DNA of 64,000 bases, from contig CM056569.1 in assembly GCA_029721515.1 (NCBI GenBank), positions 18,632,007 through 18,696,006 of the forward strand, written 5' to 3'. This document shows positions 1 through 13,000 of the stretch, one piece after another (the first letter of the stretch is position 1; every line of letters starts with the position of its first letter). The notes below the pieces were generated by a model. It was not told the DNA's origin, did no database searches, and saw only the letters and a program-made list of their open reading frames with translations. Position numbers and translations under genes: made by a program. This DNA is from Synanceia verrucosa. Taxonomy: Eukaryota > Chordata > Actinopteri > Perciformes > Synanceiidae.

Positions 1-814
1 AAAGTAAAATAGCTTCCATTGAAGCAGCCAACACACAGAGCAGCTACAATGATGGCCGCTTGGTAACTTTAGAGGAGGGTTATCTATCCAGGGGAGGCTG
101 GCTTAAAGGCAGTGTCCTCTACTGGAGGGAGGGGCATCCCTCCTCTTGACATCATAAGCAGAAAAATGTTCAACCCGCTTGTTTCAGCACACATTGTCAA
201 AGAAGAGGAGCAAGCAGGGGAAGGAGGTGACAGACTTTTTTCACTCTTGGGGCCTCATTCACAGCCTATGGGGACACATACTAGTGTTATACTACCTTTA
301 TAAAGTGAATTTTGCATAAGAGGTGACCTTTAATGTTAGCAGTTTAGCTTTCTCTCTCTCTCGTGTCCAAAATATTTCTAAATGAGAGATGTGTTGTTCT
401 TTTTAGTTCTTCTTTGTTCCCACATTTTCTGTGTTTGTCTCTCTTCCTTCAAGACCACGAATGGGAGCTCCACCTGATTGGTCAGTTATATTGACATGCA
501 GAACATCATTGCCTGGCTCAGTTCAAACAGTCTTTTACAATGTGTATATCAAACATTAAACTCCCCCATTCCCAATTTTGAGTTGCAGAAAATGTTTATT
601 GCAGGTAATATCTTCATTGCAGGATTTAACCAAAATTATTGCATGTTGTGTGATTTTCTAATATTGTGCAGCACTATTCCTCAGTTATTTGACTGGAGCA
701 CAGCCACTGACTGTCTCTTTCAGAAGTTACCAACAATTAGCCAAATTGACCATACATGGTGCAGCCATACACTACCTTTACAACCTAATTTGTCTCTCTC
801 TGTCATTAACACAG
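1..814. other. focad intron, mostly unassigned
   Basis: No exon is recognisable. Bases about 392-500 resemble the dispersed repeat also seen near 29.2, 49.2 and 57.2 kb (shared CACCTGATTGG and CAGTTATATTGAC segments). The rest shows nothing assignable. Confidence 0.5.
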
Positions 815-1008
815 CTCTGAGTTTAGTCCCTGAGCAGACTGAGCTGACTCCCTGGTTGAGTCCAGTCCTGGTTCTTCCTGTGCTGCAGCTCCTGTCCTGC
901 TCCAGCCTGACTGAGCCGCTGGCCGACCAGCGGACTCACAGCCTGATCCAGGACCTGGCACACAATCTGCTCCGCCGCATCAGCAGAGAGACGGATCAAG
1001 TCCGACAG
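815..1008 (+). CDS. focad: focad exon 1 of window (partial gene start)
   Basis: Acceptor ...TTAACACAG, donor GTAACA. The exon is 194 nt. It enters with two bases of a split codon and leaves in phase 0 (window residues 1-64). It encodes the leucine-rich PWLSPVLVLPVLQLLSC helix typical of focadhesin HEAT-like repeats. Upstream exons are outside the window. Confidence 0.9.
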
Positions 1009-4000
1009 GTAACACAGAGACTCAGATGGTTCCTGTCAATACCAAACAAACTGGTTTACCCTCAAAATCATGATTTTCTTTTCTTTGTTTTGTGTTCCTC
1101 TTTGTGCCGGCTCATTAGTCTTTACAAAGGTGTGCACCAAGATGAGTGCACTGGTACATTAGAAAAATACCCTATACTTCCTAGAACCAATTATATCCAG
1201 CGTCAGCAGTGCTAGAGGATATAGTAATATGCTGAATGTTGAGGAAACATCAGTGGTAGCTGTCACCACTGTTACTCTAGTTAGTCTAACTAGTAATGTA
1301 TAATCCTGAAACCAGATCATTTCAAAATAGAGTTCCTTGTTGTAATAAAAGGAGGACAGACACCAGGTCTGTCTTTTCTGCTCTTTAACGTCACAATGCT
1401 GACAGGAAGTAGTGAACATCAGTCCAAACAGCCCTTCACAGTAAAAGTCTTTACACTTTACCATTTCATTCTGGTTCCTTTAGCTCAACAAATTCTCAGT
1501 AATGTTCATATTTCCACCCTCTGAAGACGTCATAACCAGCTCCTCCATCTTTGTTCATGAGCTCCAGCTCTAAAGTCAAAGTTACGATGAAAGTTGATCA
1601 AACAGGAAGAATTTTATGCAGAGAGTTGAACTTAAAATAACATGATTTTTTTTTTATTAATGGGTATAATGTGATTCCAGCAGCGATTGCATTACACACA
1701 AATGTAATCTGATTACAGTGAAGTGTTGCCCTCAACACTGGTTAAATCACAGTACAACATACAGTGCATTATGGCGCTTTTCCACTACACAGTAACGGCA
1801 GTAACAGTTTTGTTGCTTTTCCATTACAACTGAGTACCTCCTCGGCGTGGGCGGGGCCATCATACGGCAGCGCGAAACTGCCATAACTTCATTTGCATGC
1901 GACAGAAAACCGGGAAGAAGAAGAAGAACATCAACAACACAAACAATAGAGGACACCAAAGCGATCATGTATTTGTTGCTCACTCTGTGACTTTTTGTCA
2001 TGCACAAAGCGAAAGAAAAGAGACAGAGAAGACTCCAGGAAGTGTAAAAATAGCAAAGCAGTTGCCGGTTTTAAAAATGGTGGGGTCGAGTTGTGTTTGG
2101 CTTTTACAGTCCAATTGGACGTCTTGCATCCAATGGCACTTCCAGTGACGACACTCATTGGCCAGTCAGTCGGCTGACGTCGCGTTTTAGTATCGCTTCT
2201 GCTCGCTTGGAACCAGGGCTGAGGAGGTATGAAAAAAGTACCTAATACCAGGTACCAGGTACTAGTGGAAAAGCACCACAACCGTGTAGAGCCTTGCCGT
2301 ACCATACCACGCCTATGGAAAAGCGCCATTAGTGTGGAAAAATAAAATGATTAAGTGCTAATCTCTGAGCTCACACAAATGTAGAATTTCTGTTTTGACA
2401 GTTGTTGATTAGTGGATCTACAACAGAATGTATATAAATACTGGACGGAGCTATGTGACGTCACCCGTTGGTTTGTGAACAACGGCAGTGAAGCCAATAC
2501 GGAAGTAACTAAACTTGCATTCTCTCCACCAACCAGCAGGGGGCAATACCAGTGGTTTCAAAAAGAAGTGTGTTTCCATTCATGTGTATGGGAAAATGAC
2601 CATTTTCTCTCCTGCTGTATTACCTCTGTAAACACAATGGATAGTTTAAATAATGTTTTAATACATCAGAGTGTTGAATTAATGAATTATGGCGAGGCGG
2701 TAACTGAGTGAAGTAGAGACACAAAATTTTCACCGCTGCATCCCTCGTCTCACATCCAGAAATCAAAACCGTACTCATTACGGGTTTTGATTTATTCAGA
2801 GGAGTTTCATATCAGTGGCTGTCATTGAGGGCCAGTGTGGGAGACAGACCAGTGGCGGGTCTAGACTTTTTTTGTAGGGGTGGCACAAGGGGGCCCAAGT
2901 CATGCAGGGGTGGCCAGCAGAATTAGGTGATATGCATGCGCGTCCATCAACATAGCATCACGTCCAAAAATCTAGGCCACGTAGGCCCGGCTTAATGTAT
3001 GCAGGCACATATTAAAATTTCTTCAGGATTTTTTTTTCTAGTTCAACATGTTATTTACGGGTTTCAACACTGCCTCCATCCACTAACGTTATCCACCACA
3101 GCAGCACACAAACAGCAGCCGCGTTCTGAAGGAGCATCTCTGTCCATGCAGTGTTGGACTTTTTAAACAGAACAATGATACGAAATAAGGTTGTATTCCC
3201 GCACTAAACAGACTCAACATGCTCTGGTCATCTGTTTGTATCAGCAGGGACCATGAGTCGGCAATAAAGTCATTACAAGCCAGCGGCAAAATATGCTGAT
3301 TCATGCCAATAAGTGCCAGCATCTAGGTAAAAATCTATTTTATACAGTCTATGGGTAAAATAGTACTAGATATTTACTCACCAAAAAAATGCAACACAGA
3401 ATCATTTGACGGTCGGTCAGTACAGTCAACAGCACAACACGCCATCCATCCATCCATTTTCTTCCGCTTATTCTCACATAGTGTCGTACGAGGGCTGGAA
3501 CCTATCCCAGCTGTCTTAGGGTGAAAGGCAGGGTACACCCTGGACAAGTCTGCAGTTCATCACAGGACACATAGAGACAGACAACCACTCACACCTACGG
3601 TCAGTTTAAATTAGACAATTAACCTAATCCCCATACATGTTTTTGGATGGTGGGAGGAAGCTGGAGTACCTGGAGAGAACCCACACAGACATGAGGAGAA
3701 CATGCAAACTCCACACAGGAAGGCCTCAGACAGGGAGTCGAACCCGGTACCTTCTTGCTGTGAGGCGACAGTGCTAACTACTACACCACCGTGCCACCCA
3801 CAACACGCATTATTACCAGAAAAAAAACTACACGAAAATAGGCAAACAAACACGCTGTTGACCGCTGGATGTAGCTGTGGACCTCTGGGCGTAGCCTAGC
3901 CTAACCAAACCGATGCTTTAGCAAAGAGCAGACTGAGGTAGCTGTCTGTGAACTTGTCACTCAACGTAACCGCACCCTAATTGATGCAAGAATTTTAAGC

Positions 4001-7000
4001 CCCCCACAGTGTTTACGGAGATGGAAACTATTGGTAGAGACCAAAAAAATCAAAATGTACCTGACAAGGATCCATAGCCATGAACCCAGATGCACAACTC
4101 ACTCAGTTTGTACAGTTCTCACAAAGTCTTTATTCAAGAAGGCCAGGCAAATGAGCACAATGTTTCAGCGGGGAGGTGGAGCATGGCCACGCGCCACCGG
4201 GCAGGTGGAGGCGCGCGTCCAGGGAAGCCCTACTTTCTCTACGCTCAACTATTAAGGGGGAAGAAATCAAAACCCACTCTCAAAGCTGAGAGGGAAAATC
4301 ATTAACATTACCTACAAACCAAAAGAGAGAATGCTGACTTAGTTGGCTATGAAAATTATGCACTAAGCACAGTACTAGAAAAAGGAGGGAAACTACGAGG
4401 GGCGCTAGGGGGAGGGAGAACACGACTAAAGCAACTAGGAGAAGGGAAACTAAGGAAATAAACAGGGACACCTACAACTCTACACTAGAGGAGGGAATTA
4501 TCACAAAACAGGAAATAATATAACAAAAGAAAAACACACAAGGATCTACTCAGAGGAGGATTCTTCTTGTGGACTAAGGGGAACTAACCAAGGGTGACAA
4601 ACTAAAGGGGTACAACTAGGATCTACTCCGCATAGGATTCTTCTAGTGTAATTAAAAAGAAAAGGCTATCAAAACTACAAATCAAAATTACCTCAGGAGA
4701 TACAAGGAAGCTGGAAAACATGCAAGGCAAACGAGAGAGCGGTGAACACACGGACACAGGGAACATGACGATCACGCAATGAGATGGGGGAAGACTGGAC
4801 TATTTATACACGAGGTGATGGGGAACAGGTGGAGACAATCAGGGCGGGGTCAGACAATCACAAAACGTGGGAAACAGGAGGAAGTGGAAGTGTGAATCTG
4901 AAACGAGAGGGAAAACACAGTCACTTTGAACGCGGAAGTGGTCCTCACTTGGGTGTGGTCAGACACAGCTCAGGGACATTTAAAGGTACAGACACAGAAA
5001 CAGTCTGTTCTCAGCAGAGCTTAATACAGTGATTTTTAGCTGGCTGGAATTCAGGACCAGGGCTGAGTTTGGGGTAATACACTTTGAATACAATGTTGTT
5101 GGACATCTGATACCTATATAAAATTGCAGAAAAAGTGTGTAATATGGGACCTTTAAACTATCCATTCAGACCATAAACTCATATGTATAGTCTTTACAGA
5201 GGTAATACAGCAGGAGAGAAAATGGTCATTTCCCCATACACATAAATGGAAACGGACTTCTTTTTGAAACCACCAGTATTGCCCCCTGCTGGCTGTTGGA
5301 GAGAATACAACTTTAGTTACTTCCATATGGGCTCCATTGAACCGCCCCCAATTTGTTTTAGGGAGTAACATGGACATTTGCTAATTCCATTTCTCCATTT
5401 CCCTCCTTCATCTCAGTCTGGTCCATCATTGGCTCTTCCTCTCACTTCCTGGTACAACAAGCTCAGCGTGGCTCTATCCATACTGCGCAAAGTGGTAGCC
5501 GATCCGGCAGCGGCAGTTGATTGGCTGCTGTCGGTCAGCTCTGCCCTCTCGTCCAGCCAGAGGCTGTGCTCGGTCACCCTCATTGTGACCCATCTCATCC
5601 TCACTGGTCAAGAAGATGTCTGCCAGCTCGCTCTGGAGGCAAGCCAGGCCATTGCTACAACCGACGCCTGCCAGGTAGAGGATCACTAGACTCTCAATGA
5701 CACGTTTACATGCAGTCAATAACGCTTTCTTAACCAGAATATTAGCAGTAACCCGGTTGCACACGGCCATGTAAACACCAATAACCCTTTTTAAAAACCC
5801 AAATATGACCCCTGGGTTACTCCTTTTCTAACCCGAATATTTGGTCATGTATATGCCTATCAGGCTATCCCCATCGAAAGGAACATTAATTTGTGTTCTG
5901 CGCATGTTCTATGCGCAAGGAATATTGGTCTTTTGAGTACAGGAACTACTTAAACATGGAGAAACGAAAGACAGCACCACACATTTGGAGCGAGGAGGAA
6001 ACAGACCAGCTCATTAGTGTGGTGAAAGAGATGAATTTTATGTCTTTTGTAGATGGTAGAAAGTACCAGGATAGCGAAATATACAAGAAGGTGATTAAAA
6101 AGTTACGCGAAGCAGGGTTTGCACGAACGCCAGACCAGATCAAGCACTGCTGGAAGACGCTGAAAAAGGCGTACCACAGGGCTGCTACCAGCCCCGGGCT
6201 GTTCATTATCCACTGTGCTGCTGCTGCTGTTTTTAGATACAGGAAGAAGAAACAGAAATGACGCGCGGTGCGTCATGATGTTCTCCATGCGTCGAGAAGT
6301 TGTCCGTGCGTCACTGTTTTGATTGGGATATCCCAATTGGTTACAATTACCATGTATACAGGAATAACTCTGTTCCGAATGTTTCAGAAACTAGAATATT
6401 GATCTTAACGCGAATATTGACTGCATGTAAACATAGTCAATGAAAGCACTCTCTCTTCTGCTTGGTGGTTTGTTCACAACTCCACAGAACAGGCGACCTT
6501 AATTTGTGAATCCAGTTTTTCATTATTATAATTATAATCTTTATTATTATTTTATCTTCAATGCATTTAATAAGAATTTTCACACAATAATATTAATAAG
6601 TTACACCACTCCAATGCATGGGAGTACATTTAGAGAAAATAGAGGGTCTTTTCTTATCACATATATTTTGTAAATAATTTCCACAAAATGAAGCTTTGTA
6701 TCACCTTTCACACACATAGTTGATCCAAAGTGCTTTACTGAGGAGTAACAGATTTAAAAGATCATATATGAGGTTATGGTTAGTTAAAGTACAGTTCCGA
6801 AAGTCAGTGAGTAGTAGGATGTATTGAAAATCTCCATGGCTGTGGACCTGCAACAGAGAAAACCCTCTGGTGTCAGTGGTCCTCACAGTAACTCTTTGAG
6901 TGCCAGTCCTTTTATCAAACAGAAAGTGTGTTGTTCCAGCATTTTTGCCCATTTTGAGTCATATTTCTAGACCCACAGAATATTTTGTACTATGACTCTG

Positions 7001-10000
7001 AAAACAGTGAATAGCTCAAATGAAAGAAGAAACTATTTCATCATGAAAAAAAGTTTGTTTTTACCTTGTTCCATTCTTTTTTTTTTATCAGAGGTAGAGG
7101 CCACTTTCACTGAAATCACCACTTTTTGTCCAGAATCCTTCTGTTTTGCTCTCCAATCTCGATCGTCTCCACTTCCTGCTTTGATCTCTGTGGTGTATAA
7201 CGTCTCCCTATGCTCCGACTACATCTCCCAGAAGCCCCCAAATTACTCACAGGCTGCGGAAGACCACAGTCAGTGCTCCCCCCTCCCATCAGTGCTCTGT
7301 CCAAAGCTCCTAAAGCACCTACGACCGTCCAACAGAACGAAAGTAGAAACTTCTGCATCACTTTTCAGTCCCTTCAGATGTCTCAGTGTGTCCACTCATG
7401 TTCACTCTGGTTTGTCCTCTTAGCTTTATCCAGAGTTTTGTCTTTCAGTCTTTTCTGTCTCCCTCTTTCTTCTCTTTTCCTGTTTATCAGGGTGAGTCAT
7501 CAGAAGTAACACTGGAATGGTGGTGGTATTTTTGGCTCCATTTTCTCTGTTATTGTTCCCTACAGAACAGATTTTCCTGCTAACTATTATTATTTCTGCA
7601 GGGGAGTGTGTTGGATATTTCCGGCAACAGCGGGGAGGAGGGAGGGACATGAGCAGGACGAGACATGAAGGCATCTTATTGGTTCTTTCCATCTGCACCG
7701 AATGGCAGTTGATTGGTCAGAGGAGACCTAGACCTACTGTATAGCAGCATAACTAAGGACTGATCCAAGTCAGCCTCCTAACTATAAGCACTATGAAAAA
7801 GGAAAGTCTTAAGCCTACTCTTGAATAAGGGGATGGTGTCTGCCTCCTGGACTGAAAGAGGGAGTTGGTTCCACAGAAGAGGAGCTTGATAACTGAAAGC
7901 TCTAGCTCCCATTCTACTTTTGCTTTTTTGGGAAAAAACAGTTCTGGTGATGTGCTTGATGTGGTGTTCAAAGTGAAATTGATGTCAGACTTGATACCAT
8001 GGTGACGGATGCGTGAGGAGGTGGACGGGTATGTTGCCTAAGGTGAGGCTGAAGCTGAAGGTGGTTGTGGCGCAGGATTTGGGACTAATGATGATGAGGT
8101 CAGATTTATCACAGTTGAGGTAGATAGGTAGCTTGTGTCCAATTGCATGCAATTCAGTTGTAAAGCCAGTCTAAGCCCTGAGAGGTCTGAAAGTTTGGAA
8201 AATGATCAACAGTGAAGTAAAGATGAACCTGACAAAGCCTCTACTAATCAGGATCCTTGGATTTATCCTTTCATTTGTAATATTGATATGTTGACATCTT
8301 TTACACATACTGTGGCATTATTGGTTTTGAAGCTCGTTCTTCAAAGTGTATTGTTTAAAAAAACTCCTCTACCTGCTGCAGAAGAGGGCGCTTTAACTGA
8401 CAGACTAGTCTCTGACCCTGTGGGACTGTAAATGGAGTCACTTGCTCCAGAAGATGATGTGAAATATCACATGGAGTTACCGGCTCCTCATTACAGGGGC
8501 TCGTTAGATGCCTCGTAGTATTCCCCCACTGCTCTAATGGCTCCCAGAGTGACACTTGCGCTGCTCATTTGACGCGTTGGTAGGTTGTTGGCATATTTGA
8601 ATGCATTTGATTTCCCTTCTCACATCACCTCACATCTGCCTGCTGCTTACACTAGCCAACACTCTGTGTTACAAGAGATGAGTGTAAATTTACAAAAAAA
8701 ACAAACTCTCACCATTGTGTGTAAGTGGAAACAGACCACAAGTTTACTCATAGTGATTTCTTATGGTTTATTGATTGAAGTTTTTGGTTCAGGGTCAACA
8801 CCAGACCGTTCAGAGATTCTATTTCCATTTCCTGCTTTAACCCTCCTCCCCCCTTCTCAAGCAAGGTGCAGGACAGAAGTAAGTGCTTTATGTTAATTAA
8901 AGGCTGTAAGACTGCAGAGCTGTCGACTATGTGCATCCAAGGACCCTGACTAGTTCCTATTTTTGACCACAGCTCTGAAGGGAATAATAGAACCTGCATT
9001 GTCCTTCTGTCATCTCTCTAACTTCAAATCAAATTCAATCAATCAGTCAATTCAAATCAAATCAAAAGCCTTTATTGTCATTATATGACAGTGCATACAA
9101 GGAAATTAGGAGCGCTGCTCCACATGGTGCTCAGTGAAATGTAACAAATGTGGAAAAAAAAGATAGTCATCTTAAATATAGAATAGAAAAGACATAAATA
9201 AAGTTGTAAGAAATAAACAAAATTTACAGCAATAAGGCACAGTTTTACAGTAATAAGGATAAAACAGTTTTTGCTACGAGTAAATAATAAAGTTATTGCA
9301 CATTTTCAGAATTCGAATATTGCACATTGTTGCACATTGTTATTGACCATTATTGCACAAAAGATATGTATTTATAACATAGACTATATTGCCAAAAGTA
9401 TTTGCTCACCTGCCTTGACTCACATATGAACTTAAGTGACATCCCATTCCTAATCCATAGGGTTCAATATGACGTCGGTCCACTCTTTGCAGCTTTAACA
9501 GCTTCAACTCTTCTGGGAAGGCTGTCCACAAGGTTTAGGAGTGTGTTTATGGGAACTTTTGACCATTCTTCCAGAAGTGTATTTGTGAGGTCACACACTG
9601 ATGTTGGATGTGAAGGCCTGGCTCTCAGTCTCTGCTCTAATTCATCCCAAAGGTGTTCTATCGGGTTGAGGTCAGGACTCTGTGCAGACCAGTCAAGTTC
9701 ATCCACACCAGACTCTGTCATCCATGTCTTTATGGACCTTGCTTTGTGCACTGGTGCACAGTCATGTTGGAAGAGGAAGGGGCCAGCTCCAAACTGTTCC
9801 CACAAATTTGGGAGCATGGAATTGTCCAAAATGTCTTGGTATGCTGAAGCATTGAGAGTTCCTTTCACTGGAACTAAGGGGCCAAGCCCAGCTCCTGAAA
9901 AACAACCCCACACCATAATCCCCCCTCCACCAAACTTTACACTTGGCACAATGCAGTCCAACAAGTATCGTTCTCCTGGCAACATCAGTTTATGTGGCCT

Positions 10001-13000
10001 TATGTTGGCCTTGGGTCTGTCCTAACTATAAGCACTATCAAAAAGGAAGGTCTTAAGCCTACTCTTGAATAAGGGGATGGTGTCTGCCTCCCGGACTGAA
10101 AAAGGGAGTTGGTTCCACAGAAGAGGAGCTTGATAACTGAAAGCTCTAGCTCCCGTTCTACTTTTATAAACCCTAGGAACCTCTAATAGTCCTGCATTCT
10201 GAGAGCGCAGAGTTCTAGCTGGATTATAAGGCATTATTAGCTCTTTAAGATAAGATGGTGCCTGACCATTCAGTGCCTTGTAGGTGAGGAGGAGGATTTT
10301 AAATTCTATTCTAGATTTTACAGGGAGCCAGTGCAGAGAGGCTAACACCGGAGAAATATGGTCTCTTTTCCTGGTTCTGGTCAGAACACGTGCTGCAGCG
10401 TTCTGGACCAGCTGGAGAGTCTTGATAGACTTATTAGGGCAGCCTGATAATAAGGAATTGCAATAGTCCAGCCTAGAAGTTACAAATGCATGGACTAATT
10501 TTTCTGCATCGTTTTGAGAAAGAATATGCCTGATTTTTGCAATGTTACGCAGATGGAAAAAAGCAGTTCTAGCTGTTTGGACTTTACCTCTAGATTCATT
10601 GCGCTAGAGGCTGGTGCAATGCTATCTAGAATAAGTAAGTCATTAGATAATTAATTTCTGAGATTTTCAGAGCCAATTAGGATAACTTCAGTTTTGTCTG
10701 AATTTAACAACAGGAAATTGTCCGTCATCCAGGTTTTTATGTGCTTAAAGGTATAGTCCAGCATCTTAGAGAGCCAACAAGATTTGAAAGTAGCTCCTCC
10801 TGTCAGCCTCCTCTAAGCTCCACTCTCTCCTCCCCCTCCCATCAGTGCCCTGTCCAAAGCCACGCCCCCTCAAACTTGAGCAGTCGGATTCAGCAGGGAG
10901 AGGAGAGCCATTATGTTACATCACCACAGTTTTAATATATCAACGTCATTTTGTCACCTTTATAATGCAGACACTGTGGACTATGGCTGTGCAATATGGT
11001 CAGAATGTTATATCCCATAACCTCTTCAATACAAGCGGCACTGATGACCAGTTTACAAGCACAGATAAGCTAGCATGATAAGTTAGCACTGGGCGAAAGG
11101 ACCAAACCAAACATACTCAGCAAAACGGACACGGAGTGGGCAAAGCTGAAATTTTCCAACCTCTACTCCACACTATTGTCTCACAAAACACTGCTCAGCA
11201 TCTATTTTTCACATCGACCCACTTTAAATGTGATATCTATCTTCTGATTTAGAGAAATTTCACAGGAAACGGCTAGCGGCAGAGCGCTCCACTATGGAAG
11301 CTTTGAGCTGAATGGACATCCAGATTCTGCTCTGTTCACAGTCTGCTGGAGTCTGTGAGCATCTTTATAATGCAGACACTGGAGACTGACTGTGCAATAT
11401 GATCAAAATGTCATATCCTATAAATACAAGCCGCACCTATGACCAGCATATATCCACAGGAAAGCGAGTGCTAGCATCGGGCTTATACGCGCTACAACAG
11501 TAGCGAAGTTAGCAAACATTACATATTTCATGAAAATAATAACTTCTCCCAAAGCTCAACATATAATGACCTGTCCAACAGAAAGAAAGCAGAAACTTCT
11601 ACATCACTTTTCAGTCCCTTCAGATGTCTCAGTGTCTCCACTGATGTTCACTCTGGTTTGTCCTCTTAGCTTTATTCAGAGTTTTGTCTTTCAGTCTTTT
11701 CTGTCTCCCTCTTTCTTCTCTTTGTCTGTTTATCAGGGTGAGTCTTCAGAAGTAACACTGGAAGTGGTATTTTTGGCTCCATTTTCTCTGCCATTGTTCT
11801 CTACAGAACAGATTCTCCTGCTAACTCTGTATTTCTGCAGAGGAGTCTGCTGGATATTTCCGGCAACATGTGAGCAGAATGATGTGAGCTGCCACAGAGG
11901 TCTGATTCTTTTCCTTCCTTTTTCTGAACACATCATGTATTGACTGCTCTCAGGGTGGAAGGACCATTTCACCCAGTAGAACAAAAAGTGTTTCTGAAAA
12001 GAATCAAGGACTGCAGCTTTAAGGCATGCATGGAGTTCATCTAACTGGCTGGATTCGTCTGACTTAAATGACAAATGTAGCTGAGTATCGTCTGCGTAAC
12101 AGTGAAAGTTTATGGAGTGTTTTCTGATCACATTGCCTAAAGGAAGCATATATAAAGTAAATAGAATTGGCCCAAGCACAGAACCTTGAGGAACTCCATA
12201 ACTGACTTTGGACTGCATGGAGGACTCATCATTAATGTGAACAAACTGTGATTGATCCGATAAATAGGACTTAAACCAGCTTAAAGCAGTTCCTCTGATG
12301 CCAATTAAATGTTCTAATCTCTATATGGTGGTCAATAGTATCAAAAGCAGCGCTAAGATCTAACAAGACAAGTACTGAGACGAGTCCATTGTCTGACGCA
12401 ATTAGCAGGTCATTAGTAATTTTCACTAGAGCGGTCTCAGTGCTATGATATTTTCTAAATCCTGACTGAAAGTCCTCAAATAGATTATTGTTCTGGAGGA
12501 AGTCACACAGCTGACTGCACACTGCTTTCTCAAGGATCTTAGAGAGAAAAGGAAGGTTGGATATTGGTCTATAGTTGGCTAAAACTTCAGGATCAAGACT
12601 GGGCTTCTTCAGAAGAGGTTTGATTACAGCTACTTAAAATGACTGAGGTACATAGCCTGACAGCAAAGATAAGTTGATCATGTTTAATAAAGAGGTGCTC
12701 AGTAACAGTAAAACTTCTTTAAGCAGTGAAGTTGGAATGGGGTCTAAGTCAGTTTGAGTTAGTGTAGAAGTACGACCATTAATGTGTCACACATACAGAC
12801 CCTTGTTTCACTCGAGTGTTTCCTTCATCTGCAGGTCCCTGCTCTTGTTCCTGTTCTGTTGTTCAAGCTGGGGAAGGAAAAGAATCCAGGCCTGGTTCAT
12901 GCTGTGCTGCACTGCCTCCCAAACCTTGGGACTCACAAGGTACTGAGCACCTCTGTCCTGCTTTGTAATGAGCATGTTATGACATGAGAAACAAACCCTT

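Noticed and set aside
478..1215. A 245-residue open frame on the plus strand
   Set aside because: Only 815-1008 is focad coding sequence, shown by the AG/GT edges and family similarity; the rest is intron read-through in the same frame.
9402..10025. 207-residue plus-strand ORF
   Set aside because: It is the antisense shadow of the Tc1 transposase read on the minus strand.
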